Origin: Selenomonadales bacterium 4137-cl
Lineage (GTDB): Bacteria; Bacillota; Negativicutes; Sporomusales; UBA7701
NCBI GenBank assembly: GCA_032334055.1
Contig: JAUOZS010000001.1
Location: 496,001-560,000, forward strand
Reading direction: 5' to 3'
DNA length: 64,000 nt
The notes under the pieces were generated by a model. It was given only the letters and a program-made list of their open reading frames with translations, searched no databases and had not been told where the DNA came from. This document shows positions 50,419 to 60,980 of the stretch, in pieces. Positions within the stretch are counted from its first letter, which is position 1. Each line of letters begins with the position of its first letter. Position numbers and translations under genes: made by a program.

Positions 50419-51250
50419 GCCGCGCCTAGGACACATCAACTTCATCAACTGCCTGCCGCTCGACTGGGGCCTGACCGAGGGCGGGCTGGGCGCCGGCCTG
50501 GAAATCCGCCCCGCCGTGCCCGCCACCCTCAACAGCCTGATGGTTTCCGGCGAACTCGACGTAAGCCCCGTTTCCTCGATCGTCTACGCGCAGAACCCCG
50601 ACAAGCTGCTGATCTTGCCCAACCTGTCGATCAGCGCCCCCGGCGCTCTCCAAAGTATCGTCGTCGTCGCCAAAAGGCCGCTTGCCGACCTGGGCGGCCG
50701 GCCGGTCGCCCTGACCGCCAAATCGGCGACCTCCCACGGCCTGCTGAAAATAATCCTCGGCAAAGCCTACGGCGTTGAGCCGGAATACTCGGTAAGCTCG
50801 CTGTCGCTGGCCGACGGGGTGCTGGACGGCGCCGACGCCGCCCTGTTCATCGGCGACGACGCCCTGTTCGCCTACCATAACCGCCGGAGCGGCTTGCTCT
50901 ATTACGACCTGGGGGACGAATGGCGCAAACTCACCGGCGGGGCGATGGTCTACGCCCTGTGGGTGGCAGACCGCGGCTTCGCCGCCCGCCGCCCCGACCT
51001 GCTGCAACTGGCGTACGACAAGGTCAGGGACGGGTTCCGGTATGGCCTCACGCACCTTGAGGCGGCTGCCGCGGCCCGCGCCGGCGCGACGCCGCTGACG
51101 GCGGAGCAGGTCGTCCGTTATATCGGCCTGCTCGACTACCGGCTGGACGAAGCCCGCCGGCAGGCACTGACCAATTACTACCGCCTGGCCGCCGACCGCG
51201 GCCTCATCCCGGCCGTGCCCACGCTAGCGTTCGCGGCGGTGAAGCCATGA
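50411..51250 (+). CDS. mqnA: chorismate dehydratase
   Basis: 279 residues, periplasmic-binding-protein-like fold. Family motifs: RLGHINFINCLPLDWGL at the start, DVSPVSSIVYAQNPDKLLIL, and SATSHGLLKIIL. It removes water from chorismate to give 3-enolpyruvyl-benzoate, step 1 of the futalosine route. ATG 50411 lies inside the end of mqnE; its own stop overlaps the mqnC start (ATGA). Confidence 0.93.
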   Translation: MDKPRLGHINFINCLPLDWGLTEGGLGAGLEIRPAVPATLNSLMVSGELDVSPVSSIVYAQNPDKLLILPNLSISAPGALQSIVVVAKRPLADLGGRPVALTAKSATSHGLLKIILGKAYGVEPEYSVSSLSLADGVLDGADAALFIGDDALFAYHNRRSGLLYYDLGDEWRKLTGGAMVYALWVADRGFAARRPDLLQLAYDKVRDGFRYGLTHLEAAAAARAGATPLTAEQVVRYIGLLDYRLDEARRQALTNYYRLAADRGLIPAVPTLAFAAVKP

Positions 51251-52284
51251 GCCGCCATGCGCGGCGGGAAGCCGAGGAAATGCTGGCGGCGGGCGACCTC
51301 GTCGCCCTTGGCCGGGCGGCCGACGAAGCCCGGCGTAAACGCTTTCCCGGCGATATCGTCACCTTCGTCATCGACCGCAACATCAACTACACCAACGTCT
51401 GCGTCAGCGGCTGCAGGTTCTGCGCCTTCTACCGGCCGGCCGGCCACCCGGAGGCATACACGCTCAGTCACGAAGCCATCCTTGAGAAGGTGCGGGAGGC
51501 GGTCGCGGCCGGGGCAACCCAGGTGATGCTGCAGGGGGGCTTGCACCCCGGTCTGATGTTAGAGTACTATACAGAACTTCTGACAAAAATCAAACAACAA
51601 TCTGACATAATCGTACACTCTTTTTCGCCTGCCGAGATCCTTTTCCTCGCCCGCCAGAACGGCCTCGAACCCGCGGAAGTGTTGGCCAGCCTCCGGGACG
51701 CGGGACTCGACTCCCTGCCCGGCGGCGGCGCCGAAATCCTCGTGGACTCAGTCCGCCAGCGGGTCAGCCCGGAGAAAATAACGGCCGGCGACTGGCTGGC
51801 GGTTATGCGGACCGCCCATGGGCTGGGCCTCAAAACGACGGCGACGATGGTCATCGGCCTGGGCGAGAGCCTGGCCGACCGGGTCGCTCATCTGGAGGCT
51901 GTGCGCTGCCTGCAGGAGGATACCGGCGGTTTTAGGGCGTTCATCATGTGGTCTTATCAGCCCGGCAATACCGTGCTGGGCGGCGAGAAGACGTCGGCGT
52001 GGGATTACCTGAGGACGCTGGCGGTGGCGCGGCTTTACCTCGACAATTTCGACCATGTCCAGGGGTCGTGGGTGACCCAGGGCGAAAGGATAGGCCAGCT
52101 TACGCTGGCGTTCGGCGCCGACGACCTCGGCAGCATCATGCTGGAGGAGAACGTGGTGCGGGCGGCGGGGACGGCCTACGAGATGTCGGTGGACAAGATG
52201 ACGGCCATGATCCGCGGGGCGGGGAAGATACCGGCCCAACGGGACACGGCCTACAAAATCCTGAAAGTATACGGGGAGAAATGA
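51247..52284 (+). CDS. mqnC: cyclic dehypoxanthinylfutalosine synthase (radical SAM)
   Basis: 345 residues. Radical-SAM site NVCVSGCRFCAFYRP (CxxxCxxC) after DRNINYTN, the MqnC form; later HSFSPAEILFLARQNG, LPGGGAEILVDSVRQRVSP and IMWSYQPGNTVLGG. It cyclises dehypoxanthine futalosine. The start overlaps mqnA by 4 bases; the stop overlaps the phosphorylase start. Confidence 0.94.
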   Translation: MSRHARREAEEMLAAGDLVALGRAADEARRKRFPGDIVTFVIDRNINYTNVCVSGCRFCAFYRPAGHPEAYTLSHEAILEKVREAVAAGATQVMLQGGLHPGLMLEYYTELLTKIKQQSDIIVHSFSPAEILFLARQNGLEPAEVLASLRDAGLDSLPGGGAEILVDSVRQRVSPEKITAGDWLAVMRTAHGLGLKTTATMVIGLGESLADRVAHLEAVRCLQEDTGGFRAFIMWSYQPGNTVLGGEKTSAWDYLRTLAVARLYLDNFDHVQGSWVTQGERIGQLTLAFGADDLGSIMLEENVVRAAGTAYEMSVDKMTAMIRGAGKIPAQRDTAYKILKVYGEK

Positions 52285-53105
52285 TGAGGATCGAGCAAAC
52301 GGCGCTGGCCGTAATCGGCGGGTCGGGCACGCTGTCCGGCGATTTCCCGCACGGGGCGGGGGACGCCGGCGTGGAGACGCTGGCCGACAACCTGGTTTTC
52401 GAGACCCCTTACGGGCAGAGCCCGCCTTTTCGTCGCTTCGCGGTCGACGGGCGGCCGGTGCTGACCTGCCGCATGCACGGCTGGCGGAGCGGGGTAAGCC
52501 GCGGCGACGCCTCCCGCCAGGTTTTCTGGGTGTTCAGGGAAGCGGGGGTCAAACGCATCATCGCCGAGGGCGGGGTGGGGTCGGTGAACCGCCTGCTCGA
52601 TCCGCGCGATATCGTGATCCCGGACGATTATATCGACCAATCGCTGCGTAAGGATGTCGGTCTGGAGGGAAAATACCTGCTGGTGATGCGGGACGCGCTG
52701 TGCCCGGAGATCCGCGCCGCCCTCCTCGCCGCGGCGCACACCGCCCACGCAGGCCGGGTGTTTTCCCGCGGGGTGTACGCGGTAACCGAAGGAAGGCACT
52801 TCGAGAGCCCGGCCGAGGTGGCGATGCTGCAGGGTCATGCCGACATCGTCGGGCAGAGTTTATGCCCGGAGGTCTATCTGGCGCGGGAGATCGGCGCCTG
52901 CTACGCCGGCCTCTACTTCGTGGTCAACTATGGCGAGGGTGTGGTCAAAGCCTGGTCGCACCAGACGCTCAAGGATATCTTCCACGGCGACGCGGGCTTG
53001 CTGAGCCGCATCGTGCTAGCGGCCCTCAGGTCGCTGAAGGAGGAGGGCGAGTGCGGGTGCGCCTCGCTCCGCAAGGAAACGCTACTGAAAGACGTTTACA
53101 AGTGA
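52284..53105 (+). CDS. MTAP-family purine nucleoside phosphorylase in the futalosine operon
   Basis: 273 residues, PNP/MTAP fold: [15 protein letters not shown] (phosphate site), [36 protein letters not shown] in pieces, [20 protein letters not shown] and [14 protein letters not shown]. No MqnB hydrolase is visible in the operon; this enzyme likely removes adenine or hypoxanthine from (aminodeoxy)futalosine by phosphorolysis instead, or recycles methylthioadenosine formed nearby. Start at ATG 52284, 5 bases after ggggag; 52281 is the alternative. Confidence 0.85.
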   Translation: MRIEQTALAVIGGSGTLSGDFPHGAGDAGVETLADNLVFETPYGQSPPFRRFAVDGRPVLTCRMHGWRSGVSRGDASRQVFWVFREAGVKRIIAEGGVGSVNRLLDPRDIVIPDDYIDQSLRKDVGLEGKYLLVMRDALCPEIRAALLAAAHTAHAGRVFSRGVYAVTEGRHFESPAEVAMLQGHADIVGQSLCPEVYLAREIGACYAGLYFVVNYGEGVVKAWSHQTLKDIFHGDAGLLSRIVLAALRSLKEEGECGCASLRKETLLKDVYK

Positions 53106-53154
53106 CGACAAATTATGGTATAGTTGGGGCTATATAAGGAGGCTTGGTATCGAC

Positions 53155-54696
<1,542 letters not shown>

Positions 54697-54705
54697 GAAA
54701 GACCA

Positions 54706-54737
54706 ACCCCCGGCCGGAAGGCTGGGGGTTCTTTATG
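54706..54737 (+). terminator. intrinsic terminator after guaA
   Basis: aacccccggcc / ggctgggggtt with a short loop, then ctttatg. Confidence 0.85.
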
Positions 54738-54824
54738 TTCACGTGATTAACACACGGAGAGCGACCGGTGCTAGCTATTCGCCAGGCGCTCAGAGCTTTG
54801 CCGGCGGCGATGGGGGGCGGAACA

Positions 54825-55073
54825 ATGCCTTTGTCGAGGGACGGGAAAAAATTGCGGGAGGATCCGGCGTGCCGGTCGGGTTACGAGTACGCGAAGCGCC
54901 GTGACGCGTTATGGCGCGGCGAGAGCGAGGAAGTGCTGCGGGTATTGGAAAGGGCGTTCAGGGAGCTTCACCGGTTGGAGGGGAACGGCAACTCGCTCGG
55001 AATCGCCCTGTATCTGCGGGAGCTGTTGGCGGGCGAGGCGGGGCGGGGCGGGGAGAGGAGTAAGGAAGGGTAA
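54825..55073 (+). CDS. small hypothetical protein
   Basis: 82 residues if started at ATG 54825, or 101 from GTG 54768. Charged and helical (SGYEYAKRRDALWRGESEEV, then LERAFRELHRLEG), no Cys except one, no membrane segment. I do not recognise it. Support is a modest gggggcgg before the ATG and its place between two terminators (54706 and 55180). It might be spurious. Confidence 0.42.
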   Translation: MPLSRDGKKLREDPACRSGYEYAKRRDALWRGESEEVLRVLERAFRELHRLEGNGNSLGIALYLRELLAGEAGRGGERSKEG

Positions 55074-55179
55074 GGGCGGTTTTGAGACAACTGACGTGGC
55101 AGGTCGAGTAAGTCCGCTGCCCGCGGCGTGGGGGTGAGCCGATGCCAGGTCCATTCCGGAGAAAAATTTCCGTAAAACT

Positions 55180-55210
55180 GAGAAGACCGCTCCGGGGCGG
55201 TCTTCTTTAC
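55180..55210 (+). terminator. intrinsic terminator after the small hypothetical gene
   Basis: gaagaccgctc / ggggcggtcttc stem, then tttacg. Confidence 0.8.
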
Positions 55211-55365
55211 GTTATCATCATAGCACATGTTTTGGGGCAAACAGTCCACTAAAAGTCCACTTTTCGTCCCAAGCGGCATTGTGGCGGAATAAAAATTTCG
55301 GGAAATGGCTGCCGACGGTGAAAAATACGGTCGCGCTCCGCCAGGAAAAGGTGCGAGGACGGGAA

Positions 55366-55400
55366 CAAAAACACCCCCCGGCGGTGTGGCCGGGGGGCGC
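55366..55400 (-). terminator. intrinsic terminator of the YjfB-like gene (minus strand)
   Basis: On the minus strand ccccccggcc / gccgggggg is followed by tgtttttgtt. Confidence 0.78.
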
Positions 55401-55405
55401 CAGGG

Positions 55406-55594
55406 TCAGGCTTTGATGTCGACGGTGTTGCCGAGGTGGGGCGGCGAGGCGGGCGGAGCTGCCTGGCTGAGCAGGTTGATCATGTTCCGGCCGTCCCGGT
55501 CGAGGGTTTCGAGGGCTTTTCGCATCATGAGGATGTTGGCGCCGTCGGGATTGGGCGCGAGGGTAAGGGCGGGGTTTATCGACATTATGTTCAT
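55406..55594 (-). CDS. YjfB-family putative motility protein
   Basis: 62 residues. Helical middle (ILMMRKALETLDRDGRNMIN) and the conserved end PPHLGNTVDIKA, both typical of the YjfB_motility family, which occurs near motility genes in Bacilli and Clostridia; molecular role unknown. A gggaggtgccga ribosome-binding site precedes the minus-strand ATG. Together with the PilZ gene at 59853 it implies the host is motile. Confidence 0.83.
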   Translation of the reverse strand: MNIMSINPALTLAPNPDGANILMMRKALETLDRDGRNMINLLSQAAPPASPPHLGNTVDIKA

Positions 55595-55848
55595 TCGGCA
55601 CCTCCCGCAGTGTTGCTAATATTAAATATTCGACAAGCAGGGGAGCAGGTTCCTGCAGACCAAAGTCCTGTTTTTTGAGCGGCTGCGGAGAGACAGGGGG
55701 CAAGGCCGACGTGTCTTTTTTTGTCGATTTAGAAGGAAACATGTATATTATGTAAATTTTGCACATTATTGTCACTATTCTGCAGGAAAATGTGAAAAAA
55801 GATCAGAAATTAAAGTTGTTTCGCATCTTGCCGAAGGAGAGGAAATAT

Positions 55849-57537
55849 ATGAACACTATTCGCACAACCGAAAGCATCCGTAAGTGTCCTACCGGCATTC
55901 AGGGGCTGGATGAGATAACCTGCGGGGGCCTGCCGCGCGGGCGCACATCGCTGGTGTGCGGGGCGGCGGGCTGCGGGAAGACGATGCTGGCGATGCAGTT
56001 TCTGGTCAACGGCTCGGTCTTGTACGGCGAACCAGGGGTTTTCATGAGTTTCGAGGAGAACGAGCAGGAGCTGGCCGCCAATTTCGCCTCGCTGGGCGCC
56101 GACCTGGAGGCGCTGACGAAGGCGGATAAGCTGCGGCTGGATTACGTCCGTCTGGAGAGGAGCGAGATCAGCGAGACGGGCGATTACGATCTGGAGGGGC
56201 TGTTCGTGCGCCTGGATTACGCCATCAAGGCGGTGGGGGCGAAACGGGTGGTTCTGGATACGATCGAGGCGCTGTTTGCCGGCCTGGATAACGCGAATAT
56301 CCTGCGGGCCGAGCTGCGCCGGCTGTTCCGCTGGCTGAAGGACAGGGGTATGACGGCGGTGGTGACGGCGGAGAAGGGCGACGGGGCGCTGACCCGCCAC
56401 GGGATCGAGGAGTATGTTTCCGACTGTGTGCTGGTCCTCGACCATAGGGCGGCGGAGCGGATTTCGACCCGCCATCTGCGGGTGCTGAAGTACCGGGGGT
56501 CGTCGCACGGGACGAACGAGTATCCTTTCCTGATCGACGAACAGGGGATAAGCGTCATGCCGGTCACGTCGGTGGGGCTGGACGCGCCGGCGCGGACGGG
56601 GAAAATTTCGAGCGGCGTCGAGCGGCTGGACAAGATGCTGGGCGGCGAGGGCTACTACGAGGGGAGCAGCATACTTATCTCGGGCACGGCGGGGACGGGC
56701 AAGACGACGCTGGCGGCGTACGCGGTGGACGCGGCCTGCCGCCGGGGCGAGAAGTGCGTCTATTTCGCGTTTGAGGAGTCGCCGGGACAGATAGAGCGCA
56801 ACCTGCGGTCGGTCGGACTGGACCTTCGCCGCTGGGTCGACGGGGGCTTGCTGAAGTTCGCGGCGGCGCGGCCCACCTTCCACGGCCTGGAGATGCATCT
56901 CGTCTCGATGTATAAGAAAATTGAGGCGGTAAACCCGGGGATGGTGGTGGTCGATCCGATCTCCAACCTAACGGCGGTCGGCACGATTACCGATGTGAAG
57001 ATAATGCTGACGAGGCTGATCGATTTCCTGAAGATGCGGGGCAGCACGCTGCTGATGCTCGATCTGTCCACACCGGGACACGGGGAGGAGACGGAGCTGG
57101 GGGTTTCGTCGCTGGCCGACACGTGGATAGCGTTGCGCGATATCGAGTTCGGCGGGGAGCGGAACCGGGGGTTGTATATCCTCAAGTCCCGCGGAATGGC
57201 CCATTCGAACCAGATCCGCGAGTTCGTGATCGGCGCGGAGGGGATCGAGCTGCTCGACGTTTACACCGGCAAGGAAGGGGTGCTGACAGGGTCGGCGCGC
57301 TGTGCCCAGGAGCTGCGCGAGCGGGAGGAAGAGCGGCTGAGGCTGGAGGAGATCGGGCGCAAGCGGCAGGAGATCGAACGCCGGCGCAAGCAACTGGCGG
57401 TGAGGGTCGCGGAGCTGGAAGCGGCGTTCGCGGCCGAGAAGGAGGAACTAGAGAAGTCGATCACCCGGGAGGAGGCAGAGCTGAGGATCGGCGAAGAGAG
57501 CCGCGACCGATTCGCGGCGCTGCGCAAGGCGGATTAA
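55849..57537 (+). CDS. KaiC-like double-domain ATPase with C-terminal coiled coil
   Basis: 562 residues. Two RecA/KaiC domains: Walker [10 protein letters not shown] (38-46) with SFEENEQEL, and Walker [10 protein letters not shown] (about 282) with [12 protein letters not shown] carrying the paired catalytic Glu. The last 85 residues are a charged coiled coil ([19 protein letters not shown] on) absent from cyanobacterial KaiC. No KaiA is seen. KaiC proteins are ATPase/kinase oscillator or timing scaffolds. Start at ATG 55849 after aaggagaggaaatat. Followed by two KaiB-like genes and a histidine kinase, all overlapping or close. Confidence 0.9.
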   Translation: MNTIRTTESIRKCPTGIQGLDEITCGGLPRGRTSLVCGAAGCGKTMLAMQFLVNGSVLYGEPGVFMSFEENEQELAANFASLGADLEALTKADKLRLDYVRLERSEISETGDYDLEGLFVRLDYAIKAVGAKRVVLDTIEALFAGLDNANILRAELRRLFRWLKDRGMTAVVTAEKGDGALTRHGIEEYVSDCVLVLDHRAAERISTRHLRVLKYRGSSHGTNEYPFLIDEQGISVMPVTSVGLDAPARTGKISSGVERLDKMLGGEGYYEGSSILISGTAGTGKTTLAAYAVDAACRRGEKCVYFAFEESPGQIERNLRSVGLDLRRWVDGGLLKFAAARPTFHGLEMHLVSMYKKIEAVNPGMVVVDPISNLTAVGTITDVKIMLTRLIDFLKMRGSTLLMLDLSTPGHGEETELGVSSLADTWIALRDIEFGGERNRGLYILKSRGMAHSNQIREFVIGAEGIELLDVYTGKEGVLTGSARCAQELREREEERLRLEEIGRKRQEIERRRKQLAVRVAELEAAFAAEKEELEKSITREEAELRIGEESRDRFAALRKAD

Positions 57538-57557
57538 CATTCGGGGGGAGACTATAT

Positions 57558-57926
57558 ATGGATATGATCGCGGTAAATGGCAACGAATGCGGCGACGGGC
57601 CGGATAAGTGGCTGCTGCGTCTTTATATCGCCGGCCAGACGCCGAAATCGGTCAAGGCGCTGGCCAATCTGAGAAAGCTTTGCGAGGAGTATCTGGCGGG
57701 CGTTTACGAGATCGATGTGGTCGATCTGACGGTCAACCCCGAGCTGGGGCACAGCGACCAGATTTTCGCCATTCCGACGCTGGTGCGGCGGTTGCCGCCG
57801 CCGCTGGTGAAGATTATCGGCGATCTGTCGAATACGGAGAAGGTGCTGGTGGGCCTTAGCATCAGCCAGCGGCAACGAGGCAAGGAGGCAGGAGACAATG
57901 GTTTGTGCGGATCCTGCGGCACATGA
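57558..57926 (+). CDS. KaiB-like protein (first)
   Basis: 122 residues, thioredoxin-like KaiB fold: [56 protein letters not shown] and [12 protein letters not shown], which follow cyanobacterial KaiB closely. KaiB binds KaiC and changes its kinase/phosphatase balance. A short extra tail contains CGSCGT. The start has ggggggagactatat. Its end overlaps the second KaiB-like gene by 29 bases. Confidence 0.9.
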   Translation: MDMIAVNGNECGDGPDKWLLRLYIAGQTPKSVKALANLRKLCEEYLAGVYEIDVVDLTVNPELGHSDQIFAIPTLVRRLPPPLVKIIGDLSNTEKVLVGLSISQRQRGKEAGDNGLCGSCGT

Positions 57927-58236
57927 GGGACTAGCCGGTCACGGGCAAGGCGATGGCTGTATGCTGTATTTGTTCATCGCCGGGTCGACGCTGCGTTCGC
58001 AGCGCGCTGTCGCCAATATGATGAGAATGTGCGACGAGGCGGCGATTTCCGCGGACCGGCTCAAGATCATCGATATTTTCGAGCAGCCGGCGCTGGCGAA
58101 GACGGAGCAGATCGTGGCGGTGCCGACGCTGGTGAGAAAGCTGCCGGAGCCGGTGCGGCTTTTTATCGGCGATCTCGCCGACCGGGAGGAAATAATGGCG
58201 GCCATTGGACCGCAATCTTGGGGCGCGGGTGGATGA
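57898..58236 (+). CDS. KaiB-like protein (second)
   Basis: 112 residues. A 20-residue leader, then the KaiB fold: [57 protein letters not shown] and [13 protein letters not shown]. It has drifted more than the first copy; the pair may bind the two KaiC domains or work in opposite states (inference). Its stop overlaps the kinase ATG (ATGA). Confidence 0.87.
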   Translation: MVCADPAAHEGLAGHGQGDGCMLYLFIAGSTLRSQRAVANMMRMCDEAAISADRLKIIDIFEQPALAKTEQIVAVPTLVRKLPEPVRLFIGDLADREEIMAAIGPQSWGAGG

Positions 58237-59786
58237 CGATGAGAGACGAATGCGACAGTGACGCTCTGGCGAGGGAAGTGCTGAAGCTCCGCCAGGAGCT
58301 GGCGAACGCCAATAATATCATCGACGCGATCAGAAACGGCGAGGTGGACGCGCTGCTGATGAGCGGGCGCGACGGCGAGGACGGGGTGTACGTCCTGAAG
58401 GGGGCGGACCGGCTTTACCGGGTGATCGTCGAGGAGATGCAGGAAGGGTGCCTGACGCTGGCGCCGGACGGGACGGTGCTGTTCTGCAACCGGCGGTTCG
58501 CGGCAATGCTGGGGAAGCCCCGGGAGGAGATTACCGGGACATCGGTGTATACGCTGCTGGAGTCGGAGGACGGCGAGTTGCTCAAGTGGATTTCCGGGGT
58601 CAGCCGCGGCGGGATCAAGGCCGAGATGAAGGTGAGGACAGGCGACGGGTTTAGCTTACCTGTGCTGGTGACGGCCAGCGAGGTGAAGGTCGACGGGGAG
58701 GCGTTTTCCTGCCTGATCGTGACCGACCTCAGCGAGCAGAAGCGCCGGGAACGGATGACCAAGCTGATTTTCGACCAGTCAGGCGAGGCGATAATCGTGT
58801 GCGACAGCCAGGGGAAGATCGCGCGAGTGAACGCCGCGGCGGCGGCGATGTTCGGCGACGGGCTGCTGGGGGCGGATTTCAACAGGCGGCTGTTCCTGAC
58901 CGAGGAGCGGACGGGGGCGGTTTTCCACCTCCAGTCGGCGGTGGCGCAGGGGCCGGTGAAAGGCAGCGAGGTATGCTGCGCGGGCCCGGACGGGGCGGCG
59001 GCTGTGCTGCTGCTGAGCGCCGGGCGGCTGACGGCCGGCGACGACGCGCGGTTCATGGGGTATCTGGTGACGATGACAAATATAACGGAGATCAAGAATT
59101 ATGCGCGCGAGATCGGCCGGCTCGACCGGCTGAATCTGATCGGCCAGATGGCCGCGGGCATCGGCCATGGGGTGCGCAACCCGCTGACGACGGTGCGGGG
59201 TTATCTGCAGTTTTTCCTCGAAAAGGCGGGTCTCGCCGGGCATCGCGAGTCGTTTCGGCTGATGATCGACGAGCTGGACAGGGCGAACACGATCATTTCC
59301 GATTTCCTGTCTTTGGCGAAGAATAAGACGATCGAGCTCCAGCCGACCGATCTTAACAAGGTGATCGAGAGCGTTTTCCCCCTGCTGCAGGCCGACGCTT
59401 TCCGGCGGGGGTGCAGGCTGACGCTCGAGCTTGCCGAGATCCCGCAGGTGACCGCGGATGAGAAGGAGATCCGCCAGTGCCTGCTGAACTTGGTGCAGAA
59501 CGGCCTGGACGCAGTGCCCGAGGGCGGGCTGGTGACGGTGAGCACGCGCTGGACCGGCGGCGAGGTGATAATGGCGGTGCACAACGACGGACCGGAGATT
59601 CCGCCGCACGTGAAGGAGAAGCTGGGCACGCCGTTCTTCACGACGAAGGATAAGGGAACGGGGCTGGGTCTGCCGGTTTGCTTCAGTATCGCCGACAGGC
59701 ATAACGCCCGGCTGGATGTGGCGAGCAGGCCGAGCGGGACGACTTTTTCGCTGGTGTTTGCGGAAGCGCTTAGGTCCGCCGGGTGA
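58233..59786 (+). CDS. PAS-domain cytoplasmic histidine kinase of the Kai cluster
   Basis: 517 residues without membrane segments. N-terminal helix (LAREVLKLRQELANANNIID), then PAS (VIVEEMQEGCLTLAPDGTVL) and a second PAS-like region (LIFDQSGEAIIVCDSQGK), then HisKA with AAGIGHGVRNPLTTVRGYL and HATPase with NLVQNGLDAV, NDGPEIPPHV and KGTGLGLPV. The phospho-His is followed by Gly-Val instead of the usual Glu-Ile; the RNPLTT that follows is intact. No receiver gene is beside it. It resembles a SasA-like output of the Kai proteins, although its sensor is PAS and not KaiB-like. Confidence 0.9.
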   Translation: MTMRDECDSDALAREVLKLRQELANANNIIDAIRNGEVDALLMSGRDGEDGVYVLKGADRLYRVIVEEMQEGCLTLAPDGTVLFCNRRFAAMLGKPREEITGTSVYTLLESEDGELLKWISGVSRGGIKAEMKVRTGDGFSLPVLVTASEVKVDGEAFSCLIVTDLSEQKRRERMTKLIFDQSGEAIIVCDSQGKIARVNAAAAAMFGDGLLGADFNRRLFLTEERTGAVFHLQSAVAQGPVKGSEVCCAGPDGAAAVLLLSAGRLTAGDDARFMGYLVTMTNITEIKNYAREIGRLDRLNLIGQMAAGIGHGVRNPLTTVRGYLQFFLEKAGLAGHRESFRLMIDELDRANTIISDFLSLAKNKTIELQPTDLNKVIESVFPLLQADAFRRGCRLTLELAEIPQVTADEKEIRQCLLNLVQNGLDAVPEGGLVTVSTRWTGGEVIMAVHNDGPEIPPHVKEKLGTPFFTTKDKGTGLGLPVCFSIADRHNARLDVASRPSGTTFSLVFAEALRSAG

Positions 59787-59811
59787 GCGCAGCGAACAGA
59801 AGAAATATTTA

Positions 59812-59840
59812 GACCCCGGCCGTAGTGGCCGGGGTCTTGT
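59812..59840. terminator. terminator-like hairpin between the Kai-cluster kinase and the PilZ gene
   Basis: accccggcc / ggccggggt around gtagt, then cttgtgg. It lies between convergent genes. Confidence 0.7.
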
Positions 59841-59852
59841 GGCGCGGGGGGG

Positions 59853-60509
59853 TTAGCCGAACAGTTCCTGTTCTTTTTTGCGTCTTTCGACTTGCTTTCT
59901 GAAGATGTATTTGACGATTTCGCCGCGTTCGCGTTCTTTGATGTCTTTGAATTCGATGGCGGCGGCATGCCGTTCGCCGGGTTCCTCGGGCGGGATGTCG
60001 CGGATGACTTCGCCCAGCGTTTCGATGGTGCCGACGCCGGGGAGGGGGAGGGTGATTTTGAGCTTGGCGCCGGGAGGCAGCGGCTTGTTTAGCGCGACCC
60101 TGAGGCCGCCGGCGCTGATGTCTTTGGTGAGGGTGGCGATGACGAGGCTGCCGTCTTGTTCTTCGATGAGCTCCAGTTTGACGTCGAGGACGTCGTGGAT
60201 GCGGACGTAGGAGCGCATCTGGATTTTTTTGAGGTCGGCGGGGGGAGAAATTATCCACAGGGGGATGGGGTCTTCGACGGTTTGGAGGAGGTTGGCGTTG
60301 AAGAGGTAGGCGCAGCTGTCGGCGGCGACGCGGATGCTGAGTTTGCGGCCCGGCCACGGGGGGAGGTATGCGCCCCGCCGGTAAGGGGCGGCGATGGTCA
60401 TGGAGGCTGCGCCGATGTCCTCGATGCGGCTGGAATAGATCAGACGCTGCTTTGAGTCCGGGTCTTCGACGATTAGATCGATTTTCTGGGGAACGTGAAA
60501 GTTCTTCAT
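59853..60509 (-). CDS. PilZ-domain (YcgR/YpfA-like) c-di-GMP receptor
   Basis: 218 residues. N-terminal YcgR-like domain (KIDLIVEDPDSKQRLIYSS) and C-terminal PilZ domain with the binding pattern RSYVRI, followed by DISAGGLRVAL, the expected Arg and D/NxSxxG elements. Such proteins slow the flagellar motor or act on wall synthesis when c-di-GMP rises. Minus-strand start after ggagtgagggccga. It stands alone beside the Kai cluster; no diguanylate cyclase is visible in the window. Confidence 0.87.
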   Translation of the reverse strand: MKNFHVPQKIDLIVEDPDSKQRLIYSSRIEDIGAASMTIAAPYRRGAYLPPWPGRKLSIRVAADSCAYLFNANLLQTVEDPIPLWIISPPADLKKIQMRSYVRIHDVLDVKLELIEEQDGSLVIATLTKDISAGGLRVALNKPLPPGAKLKITLPLPGVGTIETLGEVIRDIPPEEPGERHAAAIEFKDIKERERGEIVKYIFRKQVERRKKEQELFG

Positions 60510-60980
60510 TCGGCCCTCACTCCGTGCAACGAATTGGATATAGATATTGATTAAATTCTACAGGTCGGGGCGGTTTTCCTGCCGCGGCGGGACGAACGGG
60601 ACGGGCAATAGGACCGGTTGCCCGCGAAATTAAGGCGAAGGTCGGATTCCAAAGAATGCATTGCTGTGGTTTAATTAAGGTGCGAGAGTGTACCGACAAA
60701 CGAGCGTGAGAAGGGAAACGAGATCGCAGAGGCGCAACTCCGCGGGCAGGGCGGGGTTGCGCCTCTGTGTGCCGGCCGGGGGTTGGCGGAGGGGCGGAAG
60801 GCGGCGAGAAAGGGCAAAATCCGGCGCTAGGACCCGGCCGGCACGGTCGCCGGCCACATTTTCCGGCAGAGGGCGGCAGCGAGGGCGTGCCGCTGATGCG
60901 GACTGTTTTCTTTTTGTTGCCAGGGCATGCTATAATATTAGCTAAAAAGTTGTTTATTTCGAGGAGAGTGTTATAAAGGG
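60510..60980. other. intergenic region with two GC hairpins and a promoter
   Basis: Perfect 12-base arms cagaggcgcaac (60727) / gttgcgcctctg (60758) and ggccggc / gccggcc (60836-60856). They precede an extended -10 promoter (tgctataat, 60928-60936), so they are not the leader of the next gene from that promoter. They may belong to a small RNA or the far end of another transcript. I do not match them to a riboswitch. Confidence 0.5.

Noticed and set aside
60727..60856. Known riboswitch upstream of the CorC-type gene
   Set aside because: I compared it by memory with lysine, M-box, cobalamin, c-di-GMP and ZTP patterns; conserved blocks do not fit, and it is upstream of the promoter.
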